From positions 34,480,598-34,544,597 of the forward strand of contig CM046858.1 in assembly GCA_025617745.1 (NCBI GenBank): a stretch of DNA of 64,000 nucleotides. The letters run 5' to 3'. The DNA comes from Heliocidaris erythrogramma (Eukaryota; Echinodermata; Echinoidea; Camarodonta; Echinometridae). A program made the position numbers and the translations under genes. Positions 1-12,222 of the stretch are shown here, in pieces (the first letter of the stretch is position 1; every line of letters begins with the position of its first letter). Below the pieces are notes generated by a model. The model worked only from the letters and a program-made list of their open reading frames with translations. It ran no database searches and had not been told where the DNA came from.

Positions 1-179
1 CCCCTGTCCGGCGGAGGCCTGCTGGTCCCGCTTCGGGTCAACGCAGTCGTGTGTCTCGGGTCCCGCCTTCTGAGCCGCAGCCAGCTCCTTCTCGCGGGAG
101 AGGGAGTCGTGGCAGGGGCTTTTCGAGAGGTTCTCGTGGTAAGGCGACGGCTTCGCATAAGGCCAAGCCTGGGTTTTGA
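1..179 (+). CDS. DIRS-a ORF1 (Gag-like), C-terminal tail, partial
   Basis: The third reading frame is open from the window start to a TGA at 177-179. It encodes an Arg/Gly/Ser/Pro-rich tail with RG-type repeats such as SRGRGSRGRGFSRGSRG, fitting a basic nucleic-acid-binding end of a Gag-like ORF1. The same tail is present in DIRS-b at about 14250-14368, where a deletion replaces its last residues. The rest of ORF1 lies outside the window. The RT frame that follows is in another frame, so its expression would need frameshifting, re-initiation or splicing. No other product is suggested by the sequence. Confidence 0.7.
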   Translation, partial: PVRRRPAGPASGQRSRVSRVPPSEPQPAPSRGRGSRGRGFSRGSRGKATASHKAKPGF

Positions 180-2012
180 TGTTTTTCCCCGAGCGTTTGT
201 TCTTCCAAATTTGGTAGGTGGCCGACTTCATTCTTTTCTCCCCGCTTGGGAGGCCATCTCCGGGGACGCGTTTGTTCTCTCCGTCGTGCGAGACGGATTC
301 TTCATGGATCTTTTCGCTTCGCTCCCCGGAGGGGCTATAAGAATTCGGTCACCTCCCATGTCTGCCCTGGCTCGATCTCATGCTTCAAAGGAGATCGAGT
401 CTCTATTGGAAAAGAGGGCTATAGAAAGGGTAAGAGACAGGCCGTCTCTTTCCCTTTCTCCAATTTTTGTTATTCCCAAGCGCTCGGGAAAACTTCGTTT
501 GATACTGAACCTGAAAAGAATAAACAAATTCATTCCTCCGGTTCATTTTCGGATGGAGACTCTCGCCTCCATTCTTCCGTTGATCAAGAGGAAGGACTAC
601 GCGGTCTCGATAGATCTCAAGGACGCGTATTTTCACATTCCCATTCATCGCGCATCCCGCGATCTTCTGGGGTTCTCCTTCCTCTCAGAGACTTTTCGTT
701 TTCGTGCTCTTCCCTTCGGGCTGCGCCCGGCCCCTCGGGTTTTTACTCAAGTTGTAGCTGTGCTGGCGGCCTCTCTGAGGCGACGCGGCCTTCGGTTGTT
801 TTGTTACCTGGACGATTGGCTTCTCCTTGCAGAGTCGCGCGATCGTTTGTTAGACGAGACTCGTTTGCTCGTCTCTCTTACTCAAGACTTAGGTTTCCTA
901 ATAAATTGGGAAAAGTCAGAGTTAGTTCCTACTCGCAGCCCAGTCGAGACAGGATTCTCACCATTGTCTCTGCGGCTCGCAAGCTCTTGCTGGCCAGAAG
1001 GGTCACGGCCAGACAGTGGCTTCAGTTTTTAGGTTATCTAGCCAGTCTAGTCGACGTTCTAGAGGACTGCCGGCTCCTCATGAGACCTTTTCAGAGACAT
1101 CTCCTCAGGTTCTTCAAGCCGGGAAAAGACTCTCTTTTGGTCTGGATTCCAGTACCAGTAAGGATCAAGTCTCTTCTCTCTTGTTGGACGAGCGAGGAGT
1201 TTCTCGCGCGAGGCAGGTCCTTCACTACCCCTCTCCCGTCGATCTCGGTTTCGACGGACGCCTCTCGGTTGGGGTGGGGAGGACACTGCAACGGCAGCAC
1301 GGTTGCGGGGGATTGGTCTCATCTTGGGACTCTTCCCCATATCAATGTCCTGGAGTTTATGGCAGTTCTGTTGACCTTGCTCCATTTCAGAAGTCGACTT
1401 CTCAGTCGTTCGGTTCTGATTCTCACGGACAATGTTACTGTGGCGGCATATATCAATCGGCAGGGAGGCACTCGTTCGGCTGCCCTGAATGCCCTAGCAG
1501 CTCAGCTGTGGAGGTGGTGTCGTCGCATGGCGATCACACCCGTGGCCTCTTTTATCCCCGGTCGGGAAAACCTCATTGCGGATTTTCTGTCTCGGGGCAG
1601 GTGTCTTCCATCGGAATGGATGCTCCATCCGGAGGTCTTTTGCCGCATTCGCAGTTGCCTAGGTCCACTGGAAGTGGATCTATTTGCGTCGGTGCTAAAC
1701 CACCAGCTGCCGAAGTATTGCTCCCGTGTTCGCGATCAGGGAGCATGGGCTCTCGATGCTTTCTCCCTCAGCTGGGAGAACCTTCAGGGATTCGCTTTTC
1801 CTCCCTTCCAACTGATTCCGCGTGTCTTGCGGAAAATCAGGGAAGATCGGGCGCGGGTGCTTGTAATAGCTCCCTTTTGGCCCAGGAGGAATTGGTTTCC
1901 AGAGCTTATGAGCCTCCTAAGGGCTCAACCGTTCGTTCTCCCGTTAAGAGCGGATCTGGTGTTGCAGCCCCTCTCGGGATTCTTCACCACAGTCCGGAGT
2001 CCCTTCATTTGA
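180..2012 (+). pseudogene. DIRS-a reverse transcriptase / RNase H / Dam-like region, frameshifted
   Basis: The RT frame covers about 190-940 and includes the fingers motif IDLKDAYFHIPI and the catalytic YLDD at 805-816. At 941 a deletion removes 49 bp that are present in DIRS-b at 14821-14869, so the frame shifts. Reading resumes in another frame with the RT thumb, an RNase H domain (STDAS with its Asp near 1257, LEFMA, LTDN, IADFLSR) and a C-terminal region with DLFAS near 1677, DAF, PPF and PFWPRRNWFP near 1875. That last region matches the Dam-like methyltransferase tail described for DIRS elements; this assignment is from memory of the family and less certain than RT and RNase H. The frame ends with TGA at 2012. 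The deletion is flanked by the repeated motif GCCCAGT, which suggests microhomology-mediated loss. Confidence 0.9.
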
Positions 2013-2016
2013 CTGC

Positions 2017-3053
2017 TTGGCCCCTGTCAGGGAATCTGCAAGACAGTCGGGTCTCTCTGATAGAGCCGCGGACTTTTTAATGTCCAGTCGTAGGGTTTCT
2101 ACTAGGGAAATTTACAATTCCCGTCTCTCGGTCTTTTTCCTTTGGTGTAAAGAGAGAAATCAAACCCCTTCTAAGGCTCCTATTGGTTCAATTGCGGATT
2201 TCTTAATCTCGTTATTTGACAAAGGGAGATCTATCTCTACTATCCGAGGCTACCGTTCGGCGATCGGGGCCATTCATTCGGGTTTCTCAGATGGTTCGGG
2301 GATTTCCAATTCCCCGCTATTAAGTGGTTTGATTCGCTCGTTCTTTCTGAAACGACCTTCTTTTTCTAGGTTAGTACCGTCTTGGAGTCTGCCTAAGGTC
2401 CTGGAGGCCTTGGCGAAACCTCCTTTCGAACCGTTAGGTGAAGCTTCGCTTCATCATCTTACAGTTAAGACGCTCTTTTTGGTAGCTATTGCCTCTGGGC
2501 AGAGGCGCAGTACTCTTCATGCTCTCTGTCTTACTCCTGGTCATGTTCGCTGGGAGAGAAAAGGCGTTAGATTGATTCCTAAGGCTTCTTTTATTGCCAA
2601 GAATCAGACAGCTGCCGTTGGCCCTGTTGAGATTTTTCCTGGTCCGCTTTCTGACTTTTCTTCTGTGCGCGAGGACAAAGTTTGGTGTCCTGTAAGGGCT
2701 CTCAAATGATATATTGATAAGACTAAGTCTTATCGTAAGGATGATCAGTTGTTCCTGATCACTAGTGAGCCTTTTTATCCTGCCTTTCTTGATTCCATCT
2801 CTAGGTGGATCGTCGAGGCTATTAGGGCCGCTGGCACAGAGGCTCTTTTATCCGACAGTAAGCCTTGTGCTCATGATACTCGTAGTGTCAGCACTTCTTG
2901 GGCTCTGTTTCAAGGTGTGGCGCTTGTTGATATTTGAAGGCTGCTTATTGGCGTTCGTCCAATTCCTTCATTTCTTGCTACCTTAGGGATGTTCCGGCAG
3001 GTGAGGCTATGTTTGCGTCAGCCACCTTGAAGGCCGCTGTGTCTTCTTTGTAA
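2017..3053 (+). pseudogene. DIRS-a tyrosine recombinase, nonsense and frameshift
   Basis: This is the integrase of the element. The N-terminal SAM-like region (SSRRVSTREIYNSRLSVFF) starts near an ATG at 2080, and the catalytic domain follows. Visible catalytic positions are the first Arg in ASGQRRSTLHAL (about 2498-2512), the HxxR box HDTR (about 2872-2883) and the C-terminal AAYWRSSNSF..YLRD segment, which should hold the nucleophilic Tyr. Two lesions inactivate it. A TGG codon kept in DIRS-b is TGA at 2707-2709, and one T is missing near 2935, which shifts the last 40 codons. The intended stop is TAA at 3051-3053. The start overlaps the end of the RT frame, as is usual in this family. Confidence 0.88.
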
Positions 3054-3118
3054 TCTTTGGTGTAATCCTATTCCTTCTGCTTGAAACATGCCTCCCGGTC
3101 TTTGAGTTGGCGCTGGTC

Positions 3119-3214
3119 TGGCATAATAGGTAGGTATATATGATTTATTGCAGTAAATTTGTAAAATCAGCACTGATTTTCTTATTTACTATATAAATCT
3201 ATATACCTACCTAT
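3119..3214 (+). repeat. Internal complementary region of DIRS-a
   Basis: The first half is the reverse complement of the left terminus (seen in DIRS-b at 12047-12090). The second half is the reverse complement of the right terminus at 3403-3467. The two halves meet at GTAAATTTGTAAAA, which shows how the ends are joined in the circular intermediate. DIRS-b has the same structure at 17046-17141. Confidence 0.9.
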
Positions 3215-3276
3215 GACCCTCCCTCCTTCCCCTCACCTTGCAAGCAACATGTTTCTACTTGGGGTTGCTCGCAAAA

Positions 3277-3467
3277 GAGGAAGATGGCCGTAGCGTGTTG
3301 ACGCGCGTGAGTGGCGAAGGGGACAATAGGATTACGGGGGGTGCGCACAATATTGTGACTCATTTGTGTTAAATTCTCGAAGGGTCCCGTAGTCAAGACT
3401 ACTGGCATAATAGGTAGGTATATAGATTTATATAGTAAATAAGAAAATCAGTGCTGATTTTACAAAT
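3277..3467 (+). repeat. Right inverted terminal repeat of DIRS-a
   Basis: This stretch matches the right terminal repeat of DIRS-b (about 17198-17395) and is inverted relative to the DIRS-b left terminal repeat. The terminal part is complementary to the second half of the internal region at 3119-3214. The flank after 3467 (TAGTGACTACC) is also found at 29477-29488, next to copy B of the large repeat. Confidence 0.85.
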
Positions 3468-6400
3468 TAGTGACTACCCTTTAATATCAATATTATCGCC
3501 TAGTGAAAACACGATAGCGTTTACATAAATTTGCCGCGAAGATTTATCTCTATACTCGTCAAAAAGGAGTTAGACTAAACGCTCTTTTCGCTTTCAACGG
3601 ACGATTGATGCTAGGAAAGCTTCACCAAATGTTAGTTATGTCTTTTTCACGTTTAAGCGAATATGACATGTAATATTATTTTTCTCAACTATTCAGCAGT
3701 CATCCTGTAGTGTAGTCAAGATAAAGTGGTGACAGTTTTTTTTTTACATTCCAGTACTGTCCACTTTAAACTAATCCCATGGAAATTAGTGCGATTTGCA
3801 TCGTACATCGTATGCTCCATAAGAGTTTCAATTGGCTGCAAAAATGTATCACTATAACTCGTCGAAAAGGAGTTTTAAAACTTGCATCTGTAGCAGCATG
3901 CGGATACATGATTGTATTAAACAGGGGCCTACAAGCAGACAGTACGTATAATTTCAGTAATATCTTGACAGTTTTTGCCTATAATATCTCGGTGGAGTTG
4001 AGGGTGAGCAATATTCATGTTCCCCCATCATTGTGTAAACCTTTTCCTCCAGAAAATATAATTTCAGCAGTGGTAAGGACTCTCTTCATCAGATTGACTG
4101 AGAGGGGGGGGGGGGGGGGGAGGGTGGGATGAAGAAGACAATATGGGCAAAATCCCCCCTTGTTTTTTTCTTTTGGGGTGGGGCGGATCCCCAGATATCC
4201 TGTTCTCAGTTTTCCCCATGCCCATTTCTTGGTAGGTTCATATTCTTTTCCATGAACCTTATGAGTACGACCTTCTTTTGTTCGAAATAGACGACTTGTA
4301 GTGACAGTGCAATGGAAGGGACGGGGGGGGGGGGGGATGGGGATATTGTCTCGGGGCCTCTCATTCAGAGCACATTTCTATGCGCAGGGGAAAATAGATT
4401 TCTTTCTTTACGCTAATGGTCTTGGATTTGTATTGTGCTAGTTGGAGAGAGAAGAAGAAAACAATTATTGCCTGTCTTCGTCTTTGTTTTTTCTAAATCT
4501 GTCTATGGATGGTCTAAAAACAATATCCACGCTGATCATTAGCAAGAAAAGGGCATGATATTTAAGAATAGAGAATTTTGGAGTGTCCTGGTCTTCGGTC
4601 ATCGTTTTCCAAACATAAAGGGGAAATGCGAGTTTTGACATTCTGGGAATTAACCCTCTTGGTCAAATTTGATGGAGCGTATTCTTGAATGTTTGAATAC
4701 TCGTTTAAATATAGTTACGACCTTCCAGTTTTGTTTAATATCATAGATTAAAATGTTTTTATTGTAATAACATAGCGCCCTCGAGAATTCCTCTGTTTCA
4801 TGCATCACTTCAAAAGTTTTCTTTCAGCTATCTCGTTTATTTTCCTACATCTGTACATTGCATTCTATGGTACACAATTATTTTGTTGTCAATGACCCTT
4901 TTGAATTCATTTCCATTCATCAGGCCAAGCCGTTCACCCATTATTCAATATTTCTTTAAAGCCCATTCACTGGTCCAACAGTCTATTGGTACAAAGCATG
5001 TGTCTATACACTAGCGTCATTGCATAAGGTTTGAGGCAATCGCTATAGGACTTAGCTAGTTTTGTAGATATGACCCATTTGTTCCTGCAGCCCATCGATG
5101 GCCGCGGAACCGGGGGGGGGGGGGGGGAGAGGACTGGGAGCTGCAGCCCCCACTTTTAATATCAAAATTATCGCCCGATGAGAGCACGCTACCTGTATCA
5201 CTTAAACTTAAAGGAGAATTAAGTCCTGATTACAAATTTACTTATATTGGAAGGCGTAATATATTTCTACTTATTGGCCTAAATCATTTTCTAATAAGAT
5301 ATCAAAAAGGGTATAAATAAAGATATTCCAACACCCGGTATCGTCTCCTACTCATTTACATGGGGGCTGCCATTTTCTTGCTGATTTGGAGTTGTACATG
5401 AACCATTGAGAAATGTTCCAGTCAGGAAGATATTTTGAATCCAAACCCTAAATTGATTTTCTTCATTACCTAAAATCCCATATGTGACGGAAAATATAAA
5501 GTGGGTGTTTACATGTATTATAAAAATTAAATCTTTATAATGATACTTTTAAATTGTCTGGTTTTGCTTAACAAAAATCTATTTTCTTGGGTTTGCCAAA
5601 CAGAGCAGAACATAATAATATACAGCATGCATTCTGACTTTCAAGTCCATTATCCGAAAGCAGGTGAATGCATAGTTTGCCGCTATAGATGCTCAGGGAA
5701 GAAGCATCCATAAAATTTTAATTAATTTGCTCCGTCCCATACGTCCAGTATCGAGAAAATAGATTTCTATTAAGCGAATATCGATTTTCAACAGAAATAT
5801 ATAAGGAAATCTTCAGTTTAAAAATAAATTGACATATCTATTCTATATTTTTAATCTCAAATGGGTTTTTAATTTTGAAAAGGGCAATTGAGCATTTGGA
5901 TTAAGAAAATCTTCTTGTACACATAAACAAAATGGCAGCCCCCATGTGCTGCTAGCAGACGATACATATTGCTAGCAGATGGTAAATTTTGCTCAGAAAA
6001 ATTTGATTCGTATCGATCTCGTATATTTTGACGCGAAGCCATATAGTCTAACAAGTAGGAATAAATAACACCTTTGAACACTATCGTCTTTATTTTTGAG
6101 CGTAATTCTCCTTAACGCACTTGTGGCTCCCAAGTTACGTCTTATGTTATGGAAACTTCACGAAATCTCCGGATCATCTGTATGTCGTTTTCCCTTTTTA
6201 ATGGCATTATGCTTCATCAGAATATTTCCTATAGGCTACTGTTCTGCTGTTACCCAAGCCAAACTACATGTAGTTACTAACCTAATACTTAGTGAAAATA
6301 AATGTATTTCACCACAGTACATTTGAATATTGTCCGCTGACACCTTATCAACAGTCAGCCTAGAAGTAATCAAATATATAGATAAGTGCAATAGTTATTT

Positions 6401-7165
6401 ACTTATTTATTTATTGAAACATATTTATTCAGAATAAAATATGACTAACAAACGCTGTTTTGCATCATTTTCCTAAGGGACATTATACATTAAAAACATT
6501 TTAAATAGAACAGACTATAAAAAATATGCACATTATAAGGTAATGCATCAACATATTTTACTGCAACGTCAGTGAGGCAGGGAGGTATAGGATGAACAAG
6601 GTAATCTCGTCATACTTCCCTCCCCTTTCTTTTCATTCCCTCTCTATCTTTCTCAACATGGGGCTGGGCGACCATGGATCTCCTCCCCGGTCTGATGCTA
6701 GCCAAAACAACATGCACGCTGACCATTAGTGGAAAACAAATAACCTAATTTTAAGAGATTTGGATTTTTTTGAGTGTCCCGGTCTTCGGTCTTCGTTTTT
6801 CAAACAACCTGATAATGGCGGTAAAATACGGTCATATCTTTCTAGTACTGTCGCAAAGTTAACCTAATTCAGTTAATTATTTCTTCTTTTTTTGTTACAA
6901 TGGAGGAGTAGTCACTTCCAATCATAAAAAAAGTTAATTTGACAACCAAGTTTATTAAACCGCTTGGGTTGGACAAGGCAGGAAAAGATATTATTTGTAG
7001 AACTATAAAAACTTGGTGTATTTTGTCATGAAAATAAAGCTACCGATGCATGAATCTAAATAGATTGTTGATCGTATCGCAGCTGTCTCACACTCGTAAT
7101 AAGTATAGGTTATTGAAGCCTTGATATCAACGTAATATATATATATTTTTCCTTATTATATTTTA

Positions 7166-7196
<31 letters not shown>

Positions 7197-10141
7197 TTTT
7201 TGGGGGGGGGGTTACAACGGAGGAGCAGTCACTAGTTATAGTATAAAAAAGTTAATTTGACTGCCCATTTTATTACGCCGGCTAGGACGATGCAGGTAAA
7301 CAAAGTTAACTTCTTTATGTCAACGAATATGTTTAGAGTGATGAAAGCTTAACTGTTTCCGTGCTAATTAATCAAATAGAATTCATTTCAAAATGTTTTA
7401 ACTAGCTCACATTTTTAATAAGGCTATCAGTTAAAGTTTGCTGGTTTTCATGTTCATGTAGCTTAATAAGGTCTCAGTCTCGAAGAGTGGTCTCGGTCTC
7501 GGAAGAAAAAGTTTTCGGTATCTCGAGATCTCGGTCTCGGTCCTTAAGGTCTCGACAACAACACTGGTCTCCATAAATTCTCCTGTTATCCTGCAATTTC
7601 TGGATAATGAAATTCAGATGTTACTAGTATTTGAGTTTCTCCAATGCATACCATATGTGTCGTCAATAACCCGTTGTAATTATCTTTTAGGCTCTTGAAC
7701 ATGGATTTCAAGCTCCATATATAAGTAATTATTATAATAAAAGTAGCATGCGGATCCAATATTGTATAAAAGTGGGGACTCCACAGTATATCTTAGTTGA
7801 GGCAGGAATAGGGCAGTTTTCCGCGTCATTCTGTAACCTCTTTTTCCCGGGAATAAGAATCCAGCAGTCGCATCGACTCTCTTGCACAGATCATGGAACA
7901 TGGGGGGGGGGGGGGGAAGGGAGGGGAGGGGAGGGGGGAGGGGGGAGGGGGGAGGGGAGGGGGGGAGGGGGGAGGGGATATAGAATGAAAAAGGGATTTT
8001 TCTTTTCTTTTCTTCCATGATCGTGCGTGCTGGTTGTGCTAACAGGCCTTCGTTTTTCTAAATCCGTGCGGGCATTGTTGTAAATCGAGGACGAAGGAAA
8101 TTTTCTCTCCTCTTCTCTCTAGCTAACCAAAACGACATTCACGCCGACCATTAGTGGAAAACAAAAGACAACAAATTTTAAGAAATGGGGATTTTTTTTT
8201 TTGAGTGTCCCGATGTTCGGTCTTCGTTTTTCAAACGCCTCGGTAAAATACGGTCACATCTTTCTAGAACTCTAACGATGTTTACCTAATTTAAGTTTGC
8301 TATTGTTTGTTACAATGGAAGAGTAGTCACTTCTAATCATAAAGCAGTAATAACCGCCCGTGTTATTACACCGCTTGGTCAAGGCAGGTAAAGAAAGTTA
8401 ACCTTTTAATATGAAATAATATTTATAGAACTATAAAAACTTTCTCCAAAGTGTAATACGGACTGTATAGTTACAGCCTATTCATTCGTCCTCCAGTCCA
8501 CTGGTGCAATCCATGTGTCTTACAACGCTAACGTCATTGTCTTTATTTTCATAGCAATTGCTAGCATTTTGCCAGTTTTGTAGTTAAGGCCCATACTTGC
8601 AGTTCCTTGCTCTTACCTTTGCTTACAGCGAATTGGTCCTACAATCCTAACCAACCCATCTACAGTGCGTTCCCCCCCTCCCCCCCCCCCAAAAAAAAAA
8701 AAAAAAAAAAAAGTGGAAAACAGTTGAAATATATATTTCAGAATATTTTCCAAAAAAAATCCATTCTTAGCTTAGGGTCTCTCCTATACAACACCAAAAA
8801 ATTGGACTATAGCTATTACGCTTGAGTGATCAAAAAACAATTTTGCGAAAGAGTACAAAATTCAGACTTTACAAGAATTGGTATTTGTTCTTGCTGGTAT
8901 CAACAAAGTTGAGAACCATTTGAAATTGACAGTTGAAAAAGTCTCCCCAATTAAATATTCCAAAACATTTTCAGGAAATATTCATACCTGTGGATAGCTT
9001 AAGGTCTCTTCTATCAAATTGCACCAACATGTCTCACAATATTTTACGCTTGATTAAGCCAAAGCAACTTTTGTGAAAGGGTGCAAAATCCATACTTGAA
9101 CATTTCTGTTAATGTTCTGACTGGTATCAGCAAATTTGAGAGTCATGAAAACACTTAGAATTTTATATATCCCATCAAAACTTTATGGTTGAGTGAGCAA
9201 GCCAGGTGAAACTAAAAGACTCACTAAGAGTAACATTTTGAAGCACTCAACAAAGTAGTGAATTGCTCACTCAAGCACAAGATGTTGATGGGATGTGTAA
9301 TTGTCTTTTAATGATCAGAATATGGATCTTTCTAAGCCTTTGTATTACTCTCAGCTTGGCTGATACCAGCCGGAGCCAATATAAATCTTGTCAGGTCTGG
9401 ATTTTGCACCTTACCCTTTCACAAAATGGCGTGTGCTCACTTATGCGTAGAATATTGTTCGATATTTTGGTGGCATTTGATAGAAGAGATCCTAAACTAT
9501 CGACAGGTATGACAATTTCCTTTAAATGCTTTGAAACATTTATTTGGGGAGACTTTTTCCAACCAGAATTAACTTTGTTCTTGGACGCACTGTAGAACGG
9601 AGATTCATAATACATTTATTCATGAGCAACCTAGTGGTAGAACCAAGCCCCCCCCCCCCCCCCCCCCCGTCAAACTTCAACAGTTTAATATCAATATTAT
9701 CCCCCATTGAGAGCTGCACGATACCTGCAAAAGGATCCGTGTCCATTAAACCATAACGCCCTTATTGCTGCCAGCAGACGTCTTATGTTTTGAAAGCTTA
9801 CGAAATTTCCTGTATGTCTTGTTCATGTTTTACGGACATTATGCTGCATCATAATATTCCTATATTGCCTGCTGATAGCCAAGCCAAAGTAGTTACTCAC
9901 CCAAAACGTAGTGGAAATAAATTTATTTCATCGCAGTACATATAAGTAATTGTCCTCTAAAACGCCTTTCAACAGTCATAGAAGTAATGAAATATAATGG
10001 AAATAAGTTTATATTTCTTTAATTATTAAATTTATTGAAACATATTTATTGAGGATGAAACATGACTAGCAAAAGCTGTTTTAACATGGCCCTGGTTAAG
10101 GGGCATTATAAAGCATTAAAATACAACAGAAAATACAAAAT
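3468..10141 (+). repeat. Copy A of the ~8-kb low-copy repeat, left part (non-coding)
   Basis: This region aligns in the same order and orientation with 29476-30811 plus 40502-45599. It holds no gene that I can support; open frames inside it (for example 3779-4132) are broken in copy B. Landmarks are poly-G tracts near 4110, 4325, 5115, 7205 and 7900-7980, a poly-C tract near 9650, an ATTT-rich run near 7160, and a GTCTCG-rich stretch at 7470-7560. Position 4764-4778 is an empty site for the foldback element inserted in copy B at 30812. Parts of this unit also recur at 18053-19800, 21040-21340 and 61000-62500. Confidence 0.85.
7469..7560 (+). repeat. GTCTCG-rich minisatellite
   Basis: Short imperfect repeats of GGTCTCG / GTCTCGGTCTCGG. 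The same array is at 42345-42440 (with an extra GGTCTC unit) and in shorter form at 21110-21150, always in the same repeat context. Confidence 0.7.
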
Positions 10142-10641
10142 NNNNNNNNNNNNNNNNNNNNNNNNNNNNNNNNNNNNNNNNNNNNNNNNNNNNNNNNNNN
10201 NNNNNNNNNNNNNNNNNNNNNNNNNNNNNNNNNNNNNNNNNNNNNNNNNNNNNNNNNNNNNNNNNNNNNNNNNNNNNNNNNNNNNNNNNNNNNNNNNNNN
10301 NNNNNNNNNNNNNNNNNNNNNNNNNNNNNNNNNNNNNNNNNNNNNNNNNNNNNNNNNNNNNNNNNNNNNNNNNNNNNNNNNNNNNNNNNNNNNNNNNNNN
10401 NNNNNNNNNNNNNNNNNNNNNNNNNNNNNNNNNNNNNNNNNNNNNNNNNNNNNNNNNNNNNNNNNNNNNNNNNNNNNNNNNNNNNNNNNNNNNNNNNNNN
10501 NNNNNNNNNNNNNNNNNNNNNNNNNNNNNNNNNNNNNNNNNNNNNNNNNNNNNNNNNNNNNNNNNNNNNNNNNNNNNNNNNNNNNNNNNNNNNNNNNNNN
10601 NNNNNNNNNNNNNNNNNNNNNNNNNNNNNNNNNNNNNNNNN
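10142..10641. other. Assembly gap (500 Ns)
   Basis: Exactly 500 undetermined bases, which suggests a fixed-size scaffold gap. Copy B reads through the same place (45600 onward) with about 180 bp of GA-rich microsatellite and other repeat sequence, so the real gap may be of that kind. Confidence 0.95.
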
Positions 10642-10779
10642 ACGCGATAAGAACTACTTTCGAAATCAGGTTCAGATTATGTAATGCACCATTGTAATGT
10701 TCGCACATTTCTAAAGGTGATAAACAGGGCTACGGAAATTGTCTTGAGTTTATTTTTCGAAAGTAGTTTTTATCGTGTT
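10642..10779. mobile_element. Small TIR element (MITE-like) at the gap edge
   Basis: The ends are inverted repeats: CGATAAGAACTACTTTCGAAA on the left and TTTCGAAAGTAGTTTTTATCG on the right, about 21 bp with one or two mismatches, spaced by about 95 bp. Copy B lacks this segment at the matching place (about 46385). The left flank is the gap, so a target duplication cannot be checked. Confidence 0.55.
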
Positions 10780-11668
10780 TATTTCTTTTGCTGTCACTGT
10801 ATATATTAGTGATGGAGTTGACACAGATGTTGCTTATGTCATAGGCGCTACTCTGCATTATTATTTGAACTTGTTGAGTTCGCTGATATCTTTAAATGGA
10901 GGTACTATGGTATAATGTGCTATGAAATAGTTTTTCTCTTTGTTCTTTGTATGATGGACATTGCATAATAAAATGAAATTCAGTTTCTAAGTCCGATTGG
11001 CAGGTGGGGCATTATTAACTACTAAATTTGTGGCGTCCCTGTTCAATCATTAATTTACTAATCCTTATTCTTATTCCAAGATAATATATGACTTGCATAT
11101 GTCTAATAAAAAGTATTTTTTTAGGTTTTACGTATATCTCAGGTCTTTATATGTTATGAATTTGCTACAATATACGTCACTGTTTTCCTCGATAATTCTC
11201 TGCCAATGTCTTATATATCTTTCTTGCAATTTCGAATCTTTTGCTCGGATTATGGACATACCGATGGAAGGGGGGAGGGAGGTATGGGATGAAAAAGAAA
11301 ATCTCGTCATACAACCCTCCCCTTTCTTTTTTTTTTCTTTCTCAACAAGGGATCGGGCGACCAGGGACCTCCTTCCCGATGTGATGTTTTCCCTTCCCCC
11401 ATGTCTACTCCTGTCAATTATTATTCTTGTCAATGTATGGAAGCTTACTTTTTCGTAAATAGATCAGTTGCAGTTGCGATACCATGGAGGGGGTGGGGGC
11501 GTGGTGAGTGTCTCTCAATTAGAGCACTTTTCTGATCCCCGCTCGATAAATACATACCAAAATATGCGAGAGGAATATTGGAAAAGTTTATTTATTTTTA
11601 TTTTCATTTATTTATTTATTTTTTTTCATTTATTTTATTTTATTTTATTTTATTTTTTATTATTTTTT
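10780..11668 (+). repeat. Copy A of the ~8-kb repeat, right part
   Basis: This matches 46385-47190 in direct orientation from the TGTCACTGT landmark to the CGCTCGATAAATACATA landmark near 11545 / 47177. It then runs into an ATTT-rich microsatellite (about 11575-11668) that borders the foldback element. No gene is supported; the small open frames are on repeat DNA. Confidence 0.75.
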
Positions 11669-12046
11669 ATATGGTTTTCCTGCCCATTTTCGTCACCTTT
11701 TCAATAAATTTCAAACAATGATCTTTTAATTTCGTCGCCGGCCCGCACGAATTTGCGAATGCTTGTTTCAATTTCGTCTTTGATCATTCAATTTAAAAAC
11801 ATTACCATTCACTTTCGTCACTTTCGATTCAATTTCGTCGGTCACAGTAGTTGGGCGCAAAACAACAAGATCAAATTCGTCTTTTGGTATTCGTTTTCGT
11901 CAAACTTTCACGCAAAATCGTCCTCTATACTACACTGCAGCAAGATGCATCTACATTTTGCTCATCATATCGTTTACTCACCACCTGCATGACCACAATT
12001 ATGCCACTTTCATCGTAGATAAAACATATTTCAATTCGCAACAATC

Positions 12047-12222
12047 AATTTACTGCAATAAATCATATATACCTACCTATTATGCCAGTAGTCTTGACTA
12101 CGGGACCCCTTCGAGAATTTATCACACATGAGTCACAATATTGTGCGCACCCCCCGTAATCCTATTGTCCCCTTCGCCACTCACGCGCGTCAACACGCTA
12201 CGACCATCTTCCTCTTTCTTGC
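12047..12222 (+). repeat. Left inverted terminal repeat of DIRS-b
   Basis: The reverse complement matches about 17198-17395 almost base for base, from the terminal GGTAGGTATAT block through CGCGCGTGAGTGGCGAAGG to AAGAGGAAGATGG. The outermost 40 bases also match the first half of the internal complementary region at 17046. Confidence 0.9.

Larger units (their letters stand above)
1..3467 (+). mobile_element. DIRS-type tyrosine-recombinase retrotransposon, 3' part (DIRS-a)
   Basis: The window opens inside this element, so its left end is missing. In order it holds the tail of ORF1, a reverse transcriptase / RNase H / Dam-like reading frame, a tyrosine recombinase, an internal complementary region and the right terminal repeat. 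DIRS elements replicate through an RNA copy and integrate with a tyrosine recombinase instead of a DDE integrase, so they make no target duplication. The right end is set at the trinucleotide AAT (3465-3467), where identity to the internal complementary region stops. DIRS-b (12047-17395) is a close relative at nearly all shared positions. DIRS-a is dead: a 49-bp deletion breaks the RT and the recombinase has a nonsense codon plus a frameshift. Confidence 0.92.

Noticed and set aside
3779-4132. 117-codon frame in repeat copy A
   Set aside because: Copy B (29783 onward) has indels that break it, and no domain is recognisable.
7680-8018. Proline/glycine-rich open frames on both strands
   Set aside because: They are translations of G-rich homopolymer DNA; copy B at 42562-42993 has a different frame over the same sequence.
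10062-10708. Long frames over 10062-10708 on both strands
   Set aside because: They consist mostly of the 500-N gap.
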